From contig NZ_JAUNLP010000005.1 of assembly GCF_030532195.1 (NCBI RefSeq), positions 124,001 to 188,000 on the forward strand: a stretch of 64,000 nt of DNA, given 5' to 3'. The notes below the pieces were generated by a model, which did not search any database, had not been told where the DNA came from, and was given only the letters and a program-made list of their open reading frames with translations. Positions 16,516 through 25,290 of the stretch are shown here, in pieces. Positions within the stretch are counted from its first letter, which is position 1, and each line of letters starts with the position of its first letter. The translations under genes were made by a program, and so were the position numbers. The stretch comes from Corynebacterium sp. (GTDB lineage Bacteria > Actinomycetota > Actinomycetes > Mycobacteriales > Mycobacteriaceae).

Positions 16516-17607
16516 ATGCAAACGACTGCGCAAACGACTGCGAAGAAAACTAATCCCCTCAGGCAGGCCATAGTCTTCATTGGACTGGCCGCCGCGCTGA
16601 TTCTGGCCATCGGTTGGTCGGCCTCGGTGGGCCAATTCGGTGCCACAATCGGCGACTCGTTGCGCTCCATGGCGCGGCTGGTGTTCGGCGGTGGCTTAAG
16701 CGACAACCCCGAGCCCATCGACACCGTGCTGTGGCAAGTGCGACTGCCGCGTATTGCGCTGGCAGGCCTCGTCGGTGCAGGTCTGGCTCTCTCCGGTGTG
16801 GCTCTGCAAGCGGTGTTCGGCAACCCGCTTGCAGAGCCCGGCCTCATCGGTGTCTCCTCCGGCGCCGCCGTGGGCGCTGCCACCGCCACCGTGCTGGGCA
16901 CTGCCGCCGGTTTAAGTGGTGTCCTTGGCGGAGCGTTGACCGTCTTCGCCAGTAGCTGGGCCATCGCTGTTGCGGCGTTTATCGGTGGCGCCGTCGCCAC
17001 CGCAATCGTGGCAGCCAATGCTCAAGGTGGCCGCGATATTGCGCGCATCATCCTCATAGGTGTGGCCGTCAATGCGATTTGTGGTGGCCTGGTCTCACTG
17101 CTGACGTTCGTGGCCTCCACGGCTGCCCGCGACCGCATTGTGTTCTGGCAGATGGGATCGTTTGCCAGCGCTACCTGGTCGCAGGTCATCATCATCACGC
17201 TGGTGACAGTCCCGGCCGTAGCCGCAATGTGGGCAATCTACCGCAAGTTGGACATCCTGAGCCTAGGTGAGACGCAGGCCCGTCACCTGGGTATTAACGT
17301 CGTCAAGCTGCGTCGCGCCATCATCTTCGGCACCGCGCTGGTCGTGGCGGCGGGCGTGGCGTTTTCCGGCATTATCGTCTTCATCGGCCTGGTCGTGCCA
17401 CACGCCGCGCGGCTGCTGCTGGGGCCGGGGCACCGCACGCTGATTCCGGCGTGCATCCTCGGCGGCGCGCTGGCCACCACGCTTGCCGACCTCGCCGCCC
17501 GCACCATGATTGTCGGCGCCGACCTGCCGCTGGGTATGCTCACCTCGATTGTCGGCGGCCCGCTGTTCTTCTGGCTGCTGCTGCGTTCGAAGAGGTCGGT
17601 GCAATGA
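16516..17607 (+). CDS. hmuU: Heme ABC transporter permease (FecCD family)
   Basis: A 363-residue FecCD-type permease with about ten membrane segments. Family signatures include VRLPRIALAGLVGAGLALSG, GNPLAEPGLIGVSSGA, LGINV with preceding GETQARH, and GIIVFIGLVVPHAARLLLG. It forms the channel that moves heme delivered by HmuT across the membrane. It begins 14 nt after hmuT and its TGA overlaps the hmuV ATG (ATGA), showing translational coupling. The start codon context lacks a strong Shine-Dalgarno, so an alternative nearby start is possible. Confidence 0.9.
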   Translation: MQTTAQTTAKKTNPLRQAIVFIGLAAALILAIGWSASVGQFGATIGDSLRSMARLVFGGGLSDNPEPIDTVLWQVRLPRIALAGLVGAGLALSGVALQAVFGNPLAEPGLIGVSSGAAVGAATATVLGTAAGLSGVLGGALTVFASSWAIAVAAFIGGAVATAIVAANAQGGRDIARIILIGVAVNAICGGLVSLLTFVASTAARDRIVFWQMGSFASATWSQVIIITLVTVPAVAAMWAIYRKLDILSLGETQARHLGINVVKLRRAIIFGTALVVAAGVAFSGIIVFIGLVVPHAARLLLGPGHRTLIPACILGGALATTLADLAARTMIVGADLPLGMLTSIVGGPLFFWLLLRSKRSVQ

Positions 17608-18386
17608 CGGAAATCCATTCTGGCCTGGGCATTTCTGCCCAGAATTTAAGCGTCACACTCGGCGGGCACCGCATCCTGCACGACATCTCCATCGAGGCTA
17701 AGCCCGGCGAAGTAACCGCTCTGGTCGGTCCCAACGGTGCCGGTAAATCCACGCTGCTAGCTGCACTTTCCGGCGACCACGATCTAAGCGGCGGCGACGT
17801 GCGCATCGGCGAGCAATCCATCTCCGAGCTCTCCATCGCCGAGCTGGCCCGCTACCGCGCCGTGCTGGTGCAGAGCCAAGAGCTCACCGTGCCATTTACC
17901 AGCCGCGAAGTTATCGACTTCGGCCGCAGCCCCTGGGGCAGCATCGATGAAAAACTGCAGGCTGAGGTCATTTCTGAATGCGATGTCGCCCACCTCCTCG
18001 ACCGCGAAGTCCCCACTCTCTCCGGCGGTGAGCGCGCCCGCGTCCACTGCGCGCGCGTCTTCTACCAGGACACGCCTGTCGTGCTTCTCGACGAACCGAC
18101 CGCCGCCCTAGACCTTCACCATTCCGAAAAAATCATGGGAATGATGCGCGCCCGCGCGGCGGCGGGCAAAGCTGTGGTCGTGGTTCTGCACGATTTGTCC
18201 GCCGCAGCGGCGTATGCCGATCACGTTGTGGTGGTGGCGCAGGGGCGCGTCGTAAAGCAAGGTCTACCTGCGGAAACGCTGGATGCGCAGACTGTCAGCG
18301 AGGTCTACGGCATTGGCGTGGAAGTGCTCCATGACTCCGCGGGCAACCCCGTGCTGGTGCCGCACCGGGAGCCGCGGGAGCGCTGA
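17604..18386 (+). CDS. hmuV: Heme ABC transporter ATP-binding protein
   Basis: A 260-residue ABC ATPase with Walker A VGPNGAGKST, Q-loop VLVQSQELTVPF, signature LSGGERARVHCARV, Walker B VVLLDEPTAALD and switch histidine in VVLHDLSAAA. It powers HmuTU. I chose the ATG at 17604 that overlaps the hmuU stop and is preceded by AGAGG; the open frame extends upstream but that part is within hmuU. The stop is 1 bp from the convergent membrane-protein gene. Confidence 0.9.
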   Translation: MTEIHSGLGISAQNLSVTLGGHRILHDISIEAKPGEVTALVGPNGAGKSTLLAALSGDHDLSGGDVRIGEQSISELSIAELARYRAVLVQSQELTVPFTSREVIDFGRSPWGSIDEKLQAEVISECDVAHLLDREVPTLSGGERARVHCARVFYQDTPVVLLDEPTAALDLHHSEKIMGMMRARAAAGKAVVVVLHDLSAAAAYADHVVVVAQGRVVKQGLPAETLDAQTVSEVYGIGVEVLHDSAGNPVLVPHREPRER

Positions 18387-18387
18387 A

Positions 18388-19083
18388 CTAGCCGATGTAC
18401 ACCACTGCGTTGCGGCCGCCCGTGCACTTGATGTTGTCCCCAGAGGGGCGGCACCACATGCTGTAGGTCAGCTTGGTTGTGGGGCTGTATGCCCTGATGG
18501 TGCCGGATTCCGCGCCGGTGGAGTTGCGGTAGCGGATGTAGGCGTTGTGGACGCTGTTGACGAATGGATCGCTGGTGGTGGATGTGCCCTTCCACGCGCT
18601 GGAGAGATTGCCACCGGCCAAGCTGCGTGACGAGCCGGAGTATCCGGAGTTTCCAGAGCCTCCGGAGCTTGGCACCACCACGGTTTCGGTCTGGGTGACC
18701 TGTGGTTGCTGAACTTGTTGCGGCTGGGGTTGGGTTTGTTGACCCTGGTTTTGGCCTTGCGAGTTCACGGCAGCCTGCGTGCTGGCGGCATTGGTTGCAT
18801 CATCTTTGGTCAGGGTGACGTAGAAAATCGCTCCGACCAGGCCCAACAGAACCACAACCAGGACGGAAATCAGCGCGATTATCGCAGGTGAGGTTCCCGA
18901 CTTCTGCTGTGGGTAGGCCGCCGGAGCTGCGTATGCATAGGTTGGGTTCGGCTGCATCACGAACTGCGGCTGCTGCGGCTGCTGCCGTGGCTGTGGTTGC
19001 TGGGCCGGTGGCTGTTGGCCTTGATTGGGGTAGATGGGCTGGAAAGATCCGGTTTCGGGATTGGAGAACTCATTATTCGACAT
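18388..19083 (-). CDS. Membrane-anchored protein with Gln/Pro-rich N-terminus; paralogue of 54722-55525
   Basis: 231 residues of unknown function. Residues 1-65 are rich in Gln, Pro, Asn and Tyr; one membrane helix (AIIALISVLVVVLLGLVGAI) spans about 68-90; a Gln/Thr/Ser/Gly linker leads to a C-terminal domain of about 70 residues. That domain ends SPTTKLTYSMWCRPSGDNIKCTGGRNAVVYIG-like sequence, which closely matches the C-terminus of the protein encoded at 54722-55525 (shared SPTT, TY.M.CR, CTGG.NA.V.I). The two cysteines probably form a disulfide outside the cell. The same layout is common among corynebacterial surface or secretion-linked unknowns. Convergent with hmuV. Confidence 0.65.
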   Translation of the reverse strand: MSNNEFSNPETGSFQPIYPNQGQQPPAQQPQPRQQPQQPQFVMQPNPTYAYAAPAAYPQQKSGTSPAIIALISVLVVVLLGLVGAIFYVTLTKDDATNAASTQAAVNSQGQNQGQQTQPQPQQVQQPQVTQTETVVVPSSGGSGNSGYSGSSRSLAGGNLSSAWKGTSTTSDPFVNSVHNAYIRYRNSTGAESGTIRAYSPTTKLTYSMWCRPSGDNIKCTGGRNAVVYIG

Positions 19084-19341
19084 GGGGGCAGCGTCCTGGT
19101 CTTAAAAGAGGCGGAGGGGATTGGAGGAGGCCGTGTTTCCCCGTGGTGAGCCCAACCCGCTTAGCGAACAGCTTCACCATCTCCGGAAACGCGGTTTACG
19201 CTTTTGATTGTATGGCCAAGAAAACCTCTGAGCGCGTTATGACTTTCCTTCCAGCGCAATTTGTGAATTAAGTAAACCCAAAATGAGGTGGCGACACCGC
19301 GGCATCCCCGCGGCATCCCGTGGCGACCCGTGGCTGCCCCA

Positions 19342-19539
19342 AGAAAGTGACGAGGTTTATAGCAGTTTGGGCGCTGATTTCGGCTTGTTTTTGCCTTAAA
19401 CCTAGTCACTAACTCGCAACTTGGCGCGGGCGAGCGCGGCTAGGCGCGGATTGAGAGGCTGCACATGTGAAACTGGGGGTGCGCATGAATGTTTAGAGCC
19501 AATTTTCGGCTGTTTCATTCATACGCACCCCTAGTTTGT
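19342..19539 (+). repeat. Double-hairpin dispersed repeat, copy 2
   Basis: A 198-bp relative of the element at 11182-11381, same orientation. Hairpin 1 pairs 19347-19364 with 19392-19409 (15 of 18 positions). Hairpin 2 pairs 19470-19490 with 19517-19537 (19 of 21). The block TAAACCTAGTCACTAACTC is identical in both copies. It occupies the 556-bp spacer 19084-19639 between the Gln/Pro-rich membrane protein and pmmB; nothing else recognisable was seen there. Confidence 0.78.
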
Positions 19540-19639
19540 CGTGAGGTGGGTGGCAACCGGCGGGTAACCGGCGGTTTGGCGGGCGACTGCCAAGCGAACC
19601 GCCCGCTTTTATCAGCCGCCGACCAGGCCTTACAGCCCC

Positions 19640-21448
19640 CTACATCCCCAGAATCTCCTTGAGCTCGGCCTTGATCTGGTTGAGTCGCTCGGTAGCGGCT
19701 GTGTGCGGGACCTCGGTTGAGGCGCCATCGGCCGAAGCCGAAGCACCATCACCCGAAGCACCACCAGCAACCGGCAGCACGACTTCCAGATAGCACTTGA
19801 GCTTGGGCTCCGTGCCGGAAGGCCGGGCAATGACGCGGTCATTGGCCTCGGTGAGGATGAGGATGCCGTCGGTAGGCGGGATGTGGTAGCCCTCGCCCTT
19901 GGCATCGACCATGTCCAGCCCGTCATTCATGTCCGTGACCTGCGTAACCTTGGAGCCGGCCAACTCGGCAGGCGGGTTGGCGCGCAGGGTGGCCATGCCC
20001 TTGGTAATCAGCGAGCGGTCCTCCACGCGGAAGGTCAGCGGAGCGGTCTTGTACAGGCCGTGGGTTCGGGCGACATCATCAAGAAGATCCTGAATACCGC
20101 GACCCTGACCCTTCAGACGCGCGACAGCATCGGCCATACGCACCGCCGCGGAGACACCGTCCTTATCGCGGACAACGGCCGGATCGGAGCAGTAGCCAAT
20201 GGCCTCCTCGTAGCCGAAGATGAGCCCATCAACGCCGCCAATCCATTTAAAACCGGTCAGTGTGGCACGGTGATTCAGCCCGTGACCTGCAGCAATCTTG
20301 CCCAGCAAACGCGAGGACACAATCGAGTTAGCCATCGTGGCCGGAAGCTCAGCCCCAGCCGCGTTGGTCATAGTCGTCACACCGTGCGCCTCGGCATCCG
20401 CGGCAATGGCCTCGCCCAGGAACGCGCCGATGTCATCGCCGGAGAGCTGTCGCCAGCCACCGTCGACGCCCGCATCCGGAATGGCCACCGAGCAGCGATC
20501 CGCATCTGGGTCGGCTGCGATGATGACATCCGCGTCCTCCGCACGCGCCAGCTCAAACGCCAGATCCAGCGCTCCGGCCTCCTCCGGGTTCGGGAACGAG
20601 ACGGTCGGGAAATCCGGATCCGGCTCAAACTGCTCCTTGACCACATGCACATTCGGGAAACCGGCTGCCCCCAGCGTGCGCACGATGGTCTCGCCACCGA
20701 CGCCGTGCATCGGAGTAATCACAATCTTTACAGACTGCTTCTCTTCGCTTGACGACGTCGTCGCGAGCGAAGCCGCCCGCTCCACATAGGCATCCAGCAG
20801 CTCTGGCCCAACCTGCTGCACCGCATCAAAGTCACGCGGTACTTCATCAGCTGGCGGAGCTGCGGCGATGGCCTCGGCAATCTGCTTGTCATGCGGAGCG
20901 ATGATCTGGACACCACGGCGGGAATCCGAGTCCACGGCACGGCCACCGAGGTAGACCTTGTAGCCGTTGTCCTTCGGCGGATTGTGGCTGGCAGTGACCA
21001 TAATGCCGGCATCAGCGTTTAGATGACGGACGGCGAAGGCGGTCACCGGAGTCGGCAGCTGCTGCGGCAGCGCCAGGGCAGTGCCACCGGCGGCGGCCAC
21101 AACTGCAGCGGCATCGCGGTGGAAATCTGCGGAGCCATGGCGGGCATCGCAGCCGATGACCACGGTGAAGTCATCGCCGACGATATTCTTCAGGTGAGCA
21201 ACCAGGCCAGCGGTGGCGCGGATGACCGTGGCGCGGTTCATGCGGGACTGACCTGCGGCAACGACACCGCGAAGGCCGGCGGTACCGAACTGAAGCGGCC
21301 CGGCAAAGCGACTTTCCAGCTCAGCAATCGCATCGGGGTTTTCAGCCTTGGCTTCGTCGTAAAGCGAGGAGAGCTCGGCGGCGGTGGCCTCGTCCGGATC
21401 GTGGGCAATCCAGTCGGTGATGGTGGCTTGTAGCTGTTCGGAAATCAT
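19640..21448 (-). CDS. pmmB: Phosphosugar mutase (phosphoglucomutase/phosphomannomutase family)
   Basis: A 602-residue alpha-D-phosphohexomutase. Visible motifs are GIMVTASHNPPKDNGYKVY (catalytic phosphoserine), ADPDADR (Mg site), GFKWIGGVDGLIFGYEEAIGY (sugar-binding loop) and RPSGTEPKLKCY (phosphate-binding loop). I chose the ATG at 21448, 4 nt after the deoC stop; codons further upstream overlap deoC. As the third gene of deoA-deoC-pmmB it probably acts as the phosphopentomutase that turns (deoxy)ribose-1-phosphate into the 5-phosphate, since no deoB is present. The C-terminus carries an Ala/Ser/Asp insertion near residues 560-580. Confidence 0.85.
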   Translation of the reverse strand: MISEQLQATITDWIAHDPDEATAAELSSLYDEAKAENPDAIAELESRFAGPLQFGTAGLRGVVAAGQSRMNRATVIRATAGLVAHLKNIVGDDFTVVIGCDARHGSADFHRDAAAVVAAAGGTALALPQQLPTPVTAFAVRHLNADAGIMVTASHNPPKDNGYKVYLGGRAVDSDSRRGVQIIAPHDKQIAEAIAAAPPADEVPRDFDAVQQVGPELLDAYVERAASLATTSSSEEKQSVKIVITPMHGVGGETIVRTLGAAGFPNVHVVKEQFEPDPDFPTVSFPNPEEAGALDLAFELARAEDADVIIAADPDADRCSVAIPDAGVDGGWRQLSGDDIGAFLGEAIAADAEAHGVTTMTNAAGAELPATMANSIVSSRLLGKIAAGHGLNHRATLTGFKWIGGVDGLIFGYEEAIGYCSDPAVVRDKDGVSAAVRMADAVARLKGQGRGIQDLLDDVARTHGLYKTAPLTFRVEDRSLITKGMATLRANPPAELAGSKVTQVTDMNDGLDMVDAKGEGYHIPPTDGILILTEANDRVIARPSGTEPKLKCYLEVVLPVAGGASGDGASASADGASTEVPHTAATERLNQIKAELKEILGM

Positions 21449-21452
21449 GCGC

Positions 21453-22103
21453 CTACTCCAGACCCTCGAGAACGGCGGCGGAGGAGGAAAGACCCAGGCG
21501 GGAGGCACCTGCGGCAATCATTTCATCGGCGGCTGCGGCATCGCGGATGCCACCGGAGGCCTTGACGCCCAGGCGCTCGCCGACGGTCTCGCGCATGAGC
21601 TTCACCGCGTGCGCGGACGCGCCACCTGCGGGGTGGAAGCCGGTGGAGGTCTTCACAAAGTCAGCGCCAGCGCCCTCGGCGGCCTTGCAGGCGGCGATGA
21701 TTTCCTCATCGGTCAGAGCGGCGGACTCGATGATGACCTTCAAAACCTTGCCCGGAATGGCATCGCGGACGGTCTTGATTTCGGCCTCGAGGTCATCGAA
21801 ACGGTGCTCCTTGGCCAGGGCGATGTTGATGACCATGTCAATCTCCTCAGCGCCATCGACGACAGCGCGGGCGGCCTCGGTGGCCTTGACCTCGGCCTTG
21901 ACGGCGCCGGAGGGGAAGCCGACGACGGTGGCGATGTGGAGACCATCCGGGACCTCGACCGGCAGCTGCGACGGGGAGATGCACACCGAGTAGGTGCCGA
22001 GCTCTGCAGCTTCCTTAATAAGTGCCTTGACCTGGTCGGATGTGGCCTCTGGCTTGAGCAGAGTGTGGTCAATCATGTGGGCGACAGCAGCGCGGGAAGT
22101 CAT
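21453..22103 (-). CDS. deoC: Deoxyribose-phosphate aldolase
   Basis: A 216-residue class I aldolase. Residues expected for DeoC are visible: [11 protein letters not shown] at the start, KVIIESA containing the catalytic-network lysine, and DFVKTSTGF with the Schiff-base lysine, then KASGGIRD. It cleaves deoxyribose-5-phosphate to glyceraldehyde-3-phosphate and acetaldehyde. AAAGGA precedes the ATG. It lies 48 nt after deoA and 4 nt before pmmB in the same operon. Confidence 0.93.
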   Translation of the reverse strand: MTSRAAVAHMIDHTLLKPEATSDQVKALIKEAAELGTYSVCISPSQLPVEVPDGLHIATVVGFPSGAVKAEVKATEAARAVVDGAEEIDMVINIALAKEHRFDDLEAEIKTVRDAIPGKVLKVIIESAALTDEEIIAACKAAEGAGADFVKTSTGFHPAGGASAHAVKLMRETVGERLGVKASGGIRDAAAADEMIAAGASRLGLSSSAAVLEGLE

Positions 22104-22151
22104 GGGAAATCCTTTCAGAAAAAGCAGAAAAAGTGGAAAATTTATGAAACC

Positions 22152-23438
22152 TTAGGACACGCGGTCGAGGATAATCTCGCGCTTGGTCTCCGGCGCGGTA
22201 TCGCCGATTTCGATGCCCGGCTCGATGGACTCGAGAGCGCGCTCGAAGCGATCCGGGGTCTCCGTGTGTAGGGTCAGCAGCTTCTGGCCCTTGACCACCT
22301 TGTCGCCCGGCTTGGCGAAAATCTCAATACCAGCCGTGGCCTGCACCGGATCTTCCTTGCGGGCGCGGCCTGCACCCAGGCGCCAGGAACCGACACCGAG
22401 AGCAAGGGCATCCAGCTTGGTCAGGTAGCCGTCAGCCTGTGCCACAACATCGTGGGTGTGCGGGGCCACCGGCAGCGGGGCATCCGGGTCGCCGCCTTGT
22501 GCGCGGATCATTTTCTTCCAGGAGTCCATGGCGCGGCCGTCCTTCAGGGCCTGCTCCACATCGGCATCATGCACACCGGCGAGGTCGAGCATGTTGCGTG
22601 CCAGCTCGCAGGTCAGCTCCACAACATCGGCGGGGCCGCCACCTGCGAGTACCTCCACGGATTCGCGCACCTCAAGCGCATTGCCGATGGTGAGACCCAG
22701 CGGGGTGGACATGTCCGTCAGTAGTGCGCGGGTGTTCACACCGGCGTCATTGCCCAGGTCAACCATGGTGCGAGCCAGCTCGCGGGCCTGATTCAGATCC
22801 TTCATGAATGCACCCGAGCCGACCTTGACGTCCAGCACCAGGTTGGCGGTGCCCTCCGCAATCTTCTTGGACATAATCGACGAAGCAATCAGCGGAATGC
22901 AGTCCACCGTCGAGGTGATGTCACGCAGTGCGTAGATCTTCTTATCCGCCGGTGCCAGGCCAGCGCCCGCAGCGGCGACGACTGCGCCCGAGTCCTCCAG
23001 GATCTCCATCATGCGGTCATTGGGGACATCCGCCTTCCAGCCCGGGATGGACTCCAGCTTATCCAGCGTGCCGCCGGTGTGGCCGAGACCGCGGCCGGAC
23101 AGCTGCGGCACTGCTACGCCGTAGGAGGACACCAGGGGACCCAGCGGCAGCGTGATCTTGTCACCGACGCCGCCGGTGGAGTGCTTGTCCGTGGTGGGCT
23201 TGCTCAGCGAGGCGAAGCTCATGGTCTCGCCCGAGTCAATCATTGCCTGCGTCCAGTCCACAATCTCGCGGCGGTTCATGCCGCGGATGAAGATGGCCAT
23301 GTTCAGCGCCGCCATCTGCTCATCGCCCACGACGCCACGAGTGTAGGCATCAATGACCCAGGCGATTTCTTCCGGACTGAGTTCACCGCCGTCCCGCTTG
23401 ACGCGGATGACATCTACTACATCGAACTTTTCAGCCAC
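22152..23438 (-). CDS. deoA: Thymidine (pyrimidine-nucleoside) phosphorylase
   Basis: A 428-residue enzyme with the family layout: DVIRVKRDGGELSPEEIAWVIDAYTRG at the N-terminus, the phosphate/nucleoside site KHSTGGVGDKITLPL, GRGLGHTGGTLDKLESIPG and the C-terminal PYNP-type domain. It splits thymidine or (deoxy)uridine into base and (deoxy)ribose-1-phosphate. The start is GTG with a good GGAG upstream. First gene of the minus-strand salvage operon, divergent from cdd. Confidence 0.92.
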   Translation of the reverse strand: MAEKFDVVDVIRVKRDGGELSPEEIAWVIDAYTRGVVGDEQMAALNMAIFIRGMNRREIVDWTQAMIDSGETMSFASLSKPTTDKHSTGGVGDKITLPLGPLVSSYGVAVPQLSGRGLGHTGGTLDKLESIPGWKADVPNDRMMEILEDSGAVVAAAGAGLAPADKKIYALRDITSTVDCIPLIASSIMSKKIAEGTANLVLDVKVGSGAFMKDLNQARELARTMVDLGNDAGVNTRALLTDMSTPLGLTIGNALEVRESVEVLAGGGPADVVELTCELARNMLDLAGVHDADVEQALKDGRAMDSWKKMIRAQGGDPDAPLPVAPHTHDVVAQADGYLTKLDALALGVGSWRLGAGRARKEDPVQATAGIEIFAKPGDKVVKGQKLLTLHTETPDRFERALESIEPGIEIGDTAPETKREIILDRVS

Positions 23439-23521
23439 TTTTCGCTCCTTTGGACTAGCGATTTTCGATCAGTGAGTAAGTCTTGTGAACTCCGATAATT
23501 CCGATTATCATCGGCAATAGA

Positions 23522-23551
23522 ACAAATGTCAATGGCAAACTTTCCATTTGT
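23522..23551. promoter_or_regulatory. Candidate SorC-type operator between deoA and cdd
   Basis: Inverted repeat ACAAATG (23522-23528) / CATTTGT (23545-23551) in the 170-bp divergent spacer. Read on the minus strand it gives CAAATGGAAA, 12 nt, CATTTGT; almost the same bipartite sequence (CAAAATGGAAA, 13 nt, CATTTGT) stands upstream of the SorC-family regulator at 29310-29341. A separate small palindrome GATAAT-tccg-ATTATC lies at 23494-23509. The shared motif suggests one regulator for both sites. Confidence 0.5.
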
Positions 23552-23608
23552 ACCTGCATAAGTATATTTCCATAACACCCCGGAATATCCACGGGGAGGG
23601 AGAGCACA

Positions 23609-24028
23609 ATGTCCCAGATTTCTGACGAAGAACTGCTGGCCAAGGCATACGCCGCCACAGAAAACTCGTACGTGCCATATTCAGGTTTCCCCGTAGGTGC
23701 CGCGCTTTTGCTTGACGACGGCTCGGTGGTCACCGGCTGCAATGTGGAAAATGCATCCTACGGATTGACCAACTGCGCCGAGCGCACAGCGGTGTTCCGG
23801 ATGGTGGCTGAACAGGGCGCTGAGCGCAGGATTGAGGCAGTTGCCATTGTCGGTGCCAAAGCCGCGCCCTGCCACCCATGTGGTGCCTGCCGGCAGGTGT
23901 TGCACGAATTCGGGTGCAAGCGCGTGATTGTGGAATCGGAGCGGCCAGCAGAAGGTCAGCTCGGTGCTCCGGTCAGCATTGACTTCGAAAAAATTCTTCC
24001 CTACGCCTTCGGTCCGGAAGACCTGTAG
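23609..24028 (+). CDS. cdd: Cytidine deaminase
   Basis: A 139-residue homotetrameric-type deaminase. The zinc and catalytic motifs are complete: CNVENASYGLTNCAERTAVF (Cys ligand plus proton-shuttling Glu) and PCHPCGACRQVLHEF (two Cys ligands). It deaminates cytidine and deoxycytidine to uridine and deoxyuridine, feeding DeoA. GGGAGGGAG lies upstream of the ATG. nupC follows 44 nt downstream, so uptake and deamination are probably co-expressed. Confidence 0.93.
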   Translation: MSQISDEELLAKAYAATENSYVPYSGFPVGAALLLDDGSVVTGCNVENASYGLTNCAERTAVFRMVAEQGAERRIEAVAIVGAKAAPCHPCGACRQVLHEFGCKRVIVESERPAEGQLGAPVSIDFEKILPYAFGPEDL

Positions 24029-24072
24029 GCATCCCCCTAAAAGCCCCTTTTATAAGAAAGAAGACCTAAGCC

Positions 24073-25290
24073 ATGGATAGACTACAGGGCTTACTGGGCA
24101 TCATCCTGATCATCGGATTTGCCATTGCAATCTCGAAAAACAAGAAGGCCATCAATTGGCGCACACTCGGCGTCGGCCTGCTTCTCCAAGCGCTCTTCGC
24201 GCTGATTGTCCTCAAGTGGGAACCCGGTTTTAACGCCCTGAAGAGCGTGGCCGGTGCAATTGAGAAGATGATCGACTTCACCAACGAAGGCACGTCCTTT
24301 GTCTTCGGTGGGTTGTTTGACGGCACGGGTAAGAACTTTGTGTTCGTGCTCAACGTCCTGCCGGTGATTATCTTCTTGGGCGCAGTTCTCGGTGCCCTCT
24401 ACTACCTGCGGGTTGTGCAGTACTTCGTGGAGTATGTCGGTTCCGCTCTGAAGTTCATTATGGGAACGTCGAAGGTGGAGTCCGTGTTCGCGTCCACGGT
24501 TGTTTTCCTCGGGCAGTCGGAAGCTCCGCTCGTCGTCAAGCCCTATATTCCGAAACTGACTAAGTCGGAGCTCTTCGCGTGTATGTCCGGCGGTTTTGCG
24601 TCCGTGGCGGGGTCAACGCTGATTGGTTATTCGCTGCTCGGCGCGCCGCTAGAGTACCTGCTGGCGGCATCGGTGATGAACGCGCCGGGTTCGCTGCTGA
24701 TTGCGAAGACGTTCTGGCCGGAGACCGAGGAATCCAACCTGGATGCGTCGGTGAAGGACGTCCGCGATACTGAGTCGAAGAATGTCATTGATGCTCTCGG
24801 CGCGGGTGCGCTGGCCGGTGGTCGTATTGCTGTCGTGGTTGCATGTCTGCTGATTGCTTTCATTGCTGTCATTGCAATGCTGTCGGCCATGATTGGTGGC
24901 ATCGGCGGTTGGTTCGGCCAGGACAACTGGTCGCTGGAGGGGCTGTTTGGTCTAATCTTCGCACCGATTGCATGGCTGATTGGTGTGCCGTGGGAGAACG
25001 CAGGTCTTATCGGTAGCTTCATTGGTGAGAAGACCATCCTCAACGAGTTCGTTGGTTACACCTCGTTTTCTGAGCACGTGGATTCACTGGATCCGAAGTC
25101 CATCATGCTGGCAACGTTCGCACTGGCTGGTTTCGCCAACCTGTCGTCGATCGCAATTCAGATTGGTTCCTTCGGTGCGCTCTCGCCGGAGCGTCGCGGT
25201 GAGATTGCCAAGAATGGTCCGCTGGCCCTCATTGCGGGTCTGTGCACCAACCTGCTCAACGCTGCGATTGTGGGCGTGATTGCGCTGTAG
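24073..25290 (+). CDS. nupC: Concentrative nucleoside transporter (NupC family)
   Basis: A 405-residue transporter with about nine to ten membrane segments. CNT-family signatures: GQSEAPLVVKPYIPKLTKSELFACM, GGFASVAGSTLIGYSLLGAPLEYLLAASVMNAPGS and the C-terminal FALAGFANLSSIAIQIG. It imports pyrimidine (and possibly purine) nucleosides with a cation gradient. Second gene of the cdd-nupC operon. Its last 35 bp overlap the 3' end of the convergent BrkB gene. Confidence 0.92.
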   Translation: MDRLQGLLGIILIIGFAIAISKNKKAINWRTLGVGLLLQALFALIVLKWEPGFNALKSVAGAIEKMIDFTNEGTSFVFGGLFDGTGKNFVFVLNVLPVIIFLGAVLGALYYLRVVQYFVEYVGSALKFIMGTSKVESVFASTVVFLGQSEAPLVVKPYIPKLTKSELFACMSGGFASVAGSTLIGYSLLGAPLEYLLAASVMNAPGSLLIAKTFWPETEESNLDASVKDVRDTESKNVIDALGAGALAGGRIAVVVACLLIAFIAVIAMLSAMIGGIGGWFGQDNWSLEGLFGLIFAPIAWLIGVPWENAGLIGSFIGEKTILNEFVGYTSFSEHVDSLDPKSIMLATFALAGFANLSSIAIQIGSFGALSPERRGEIAKNGPLALIAGLCTNLLNAAIVGVIAL

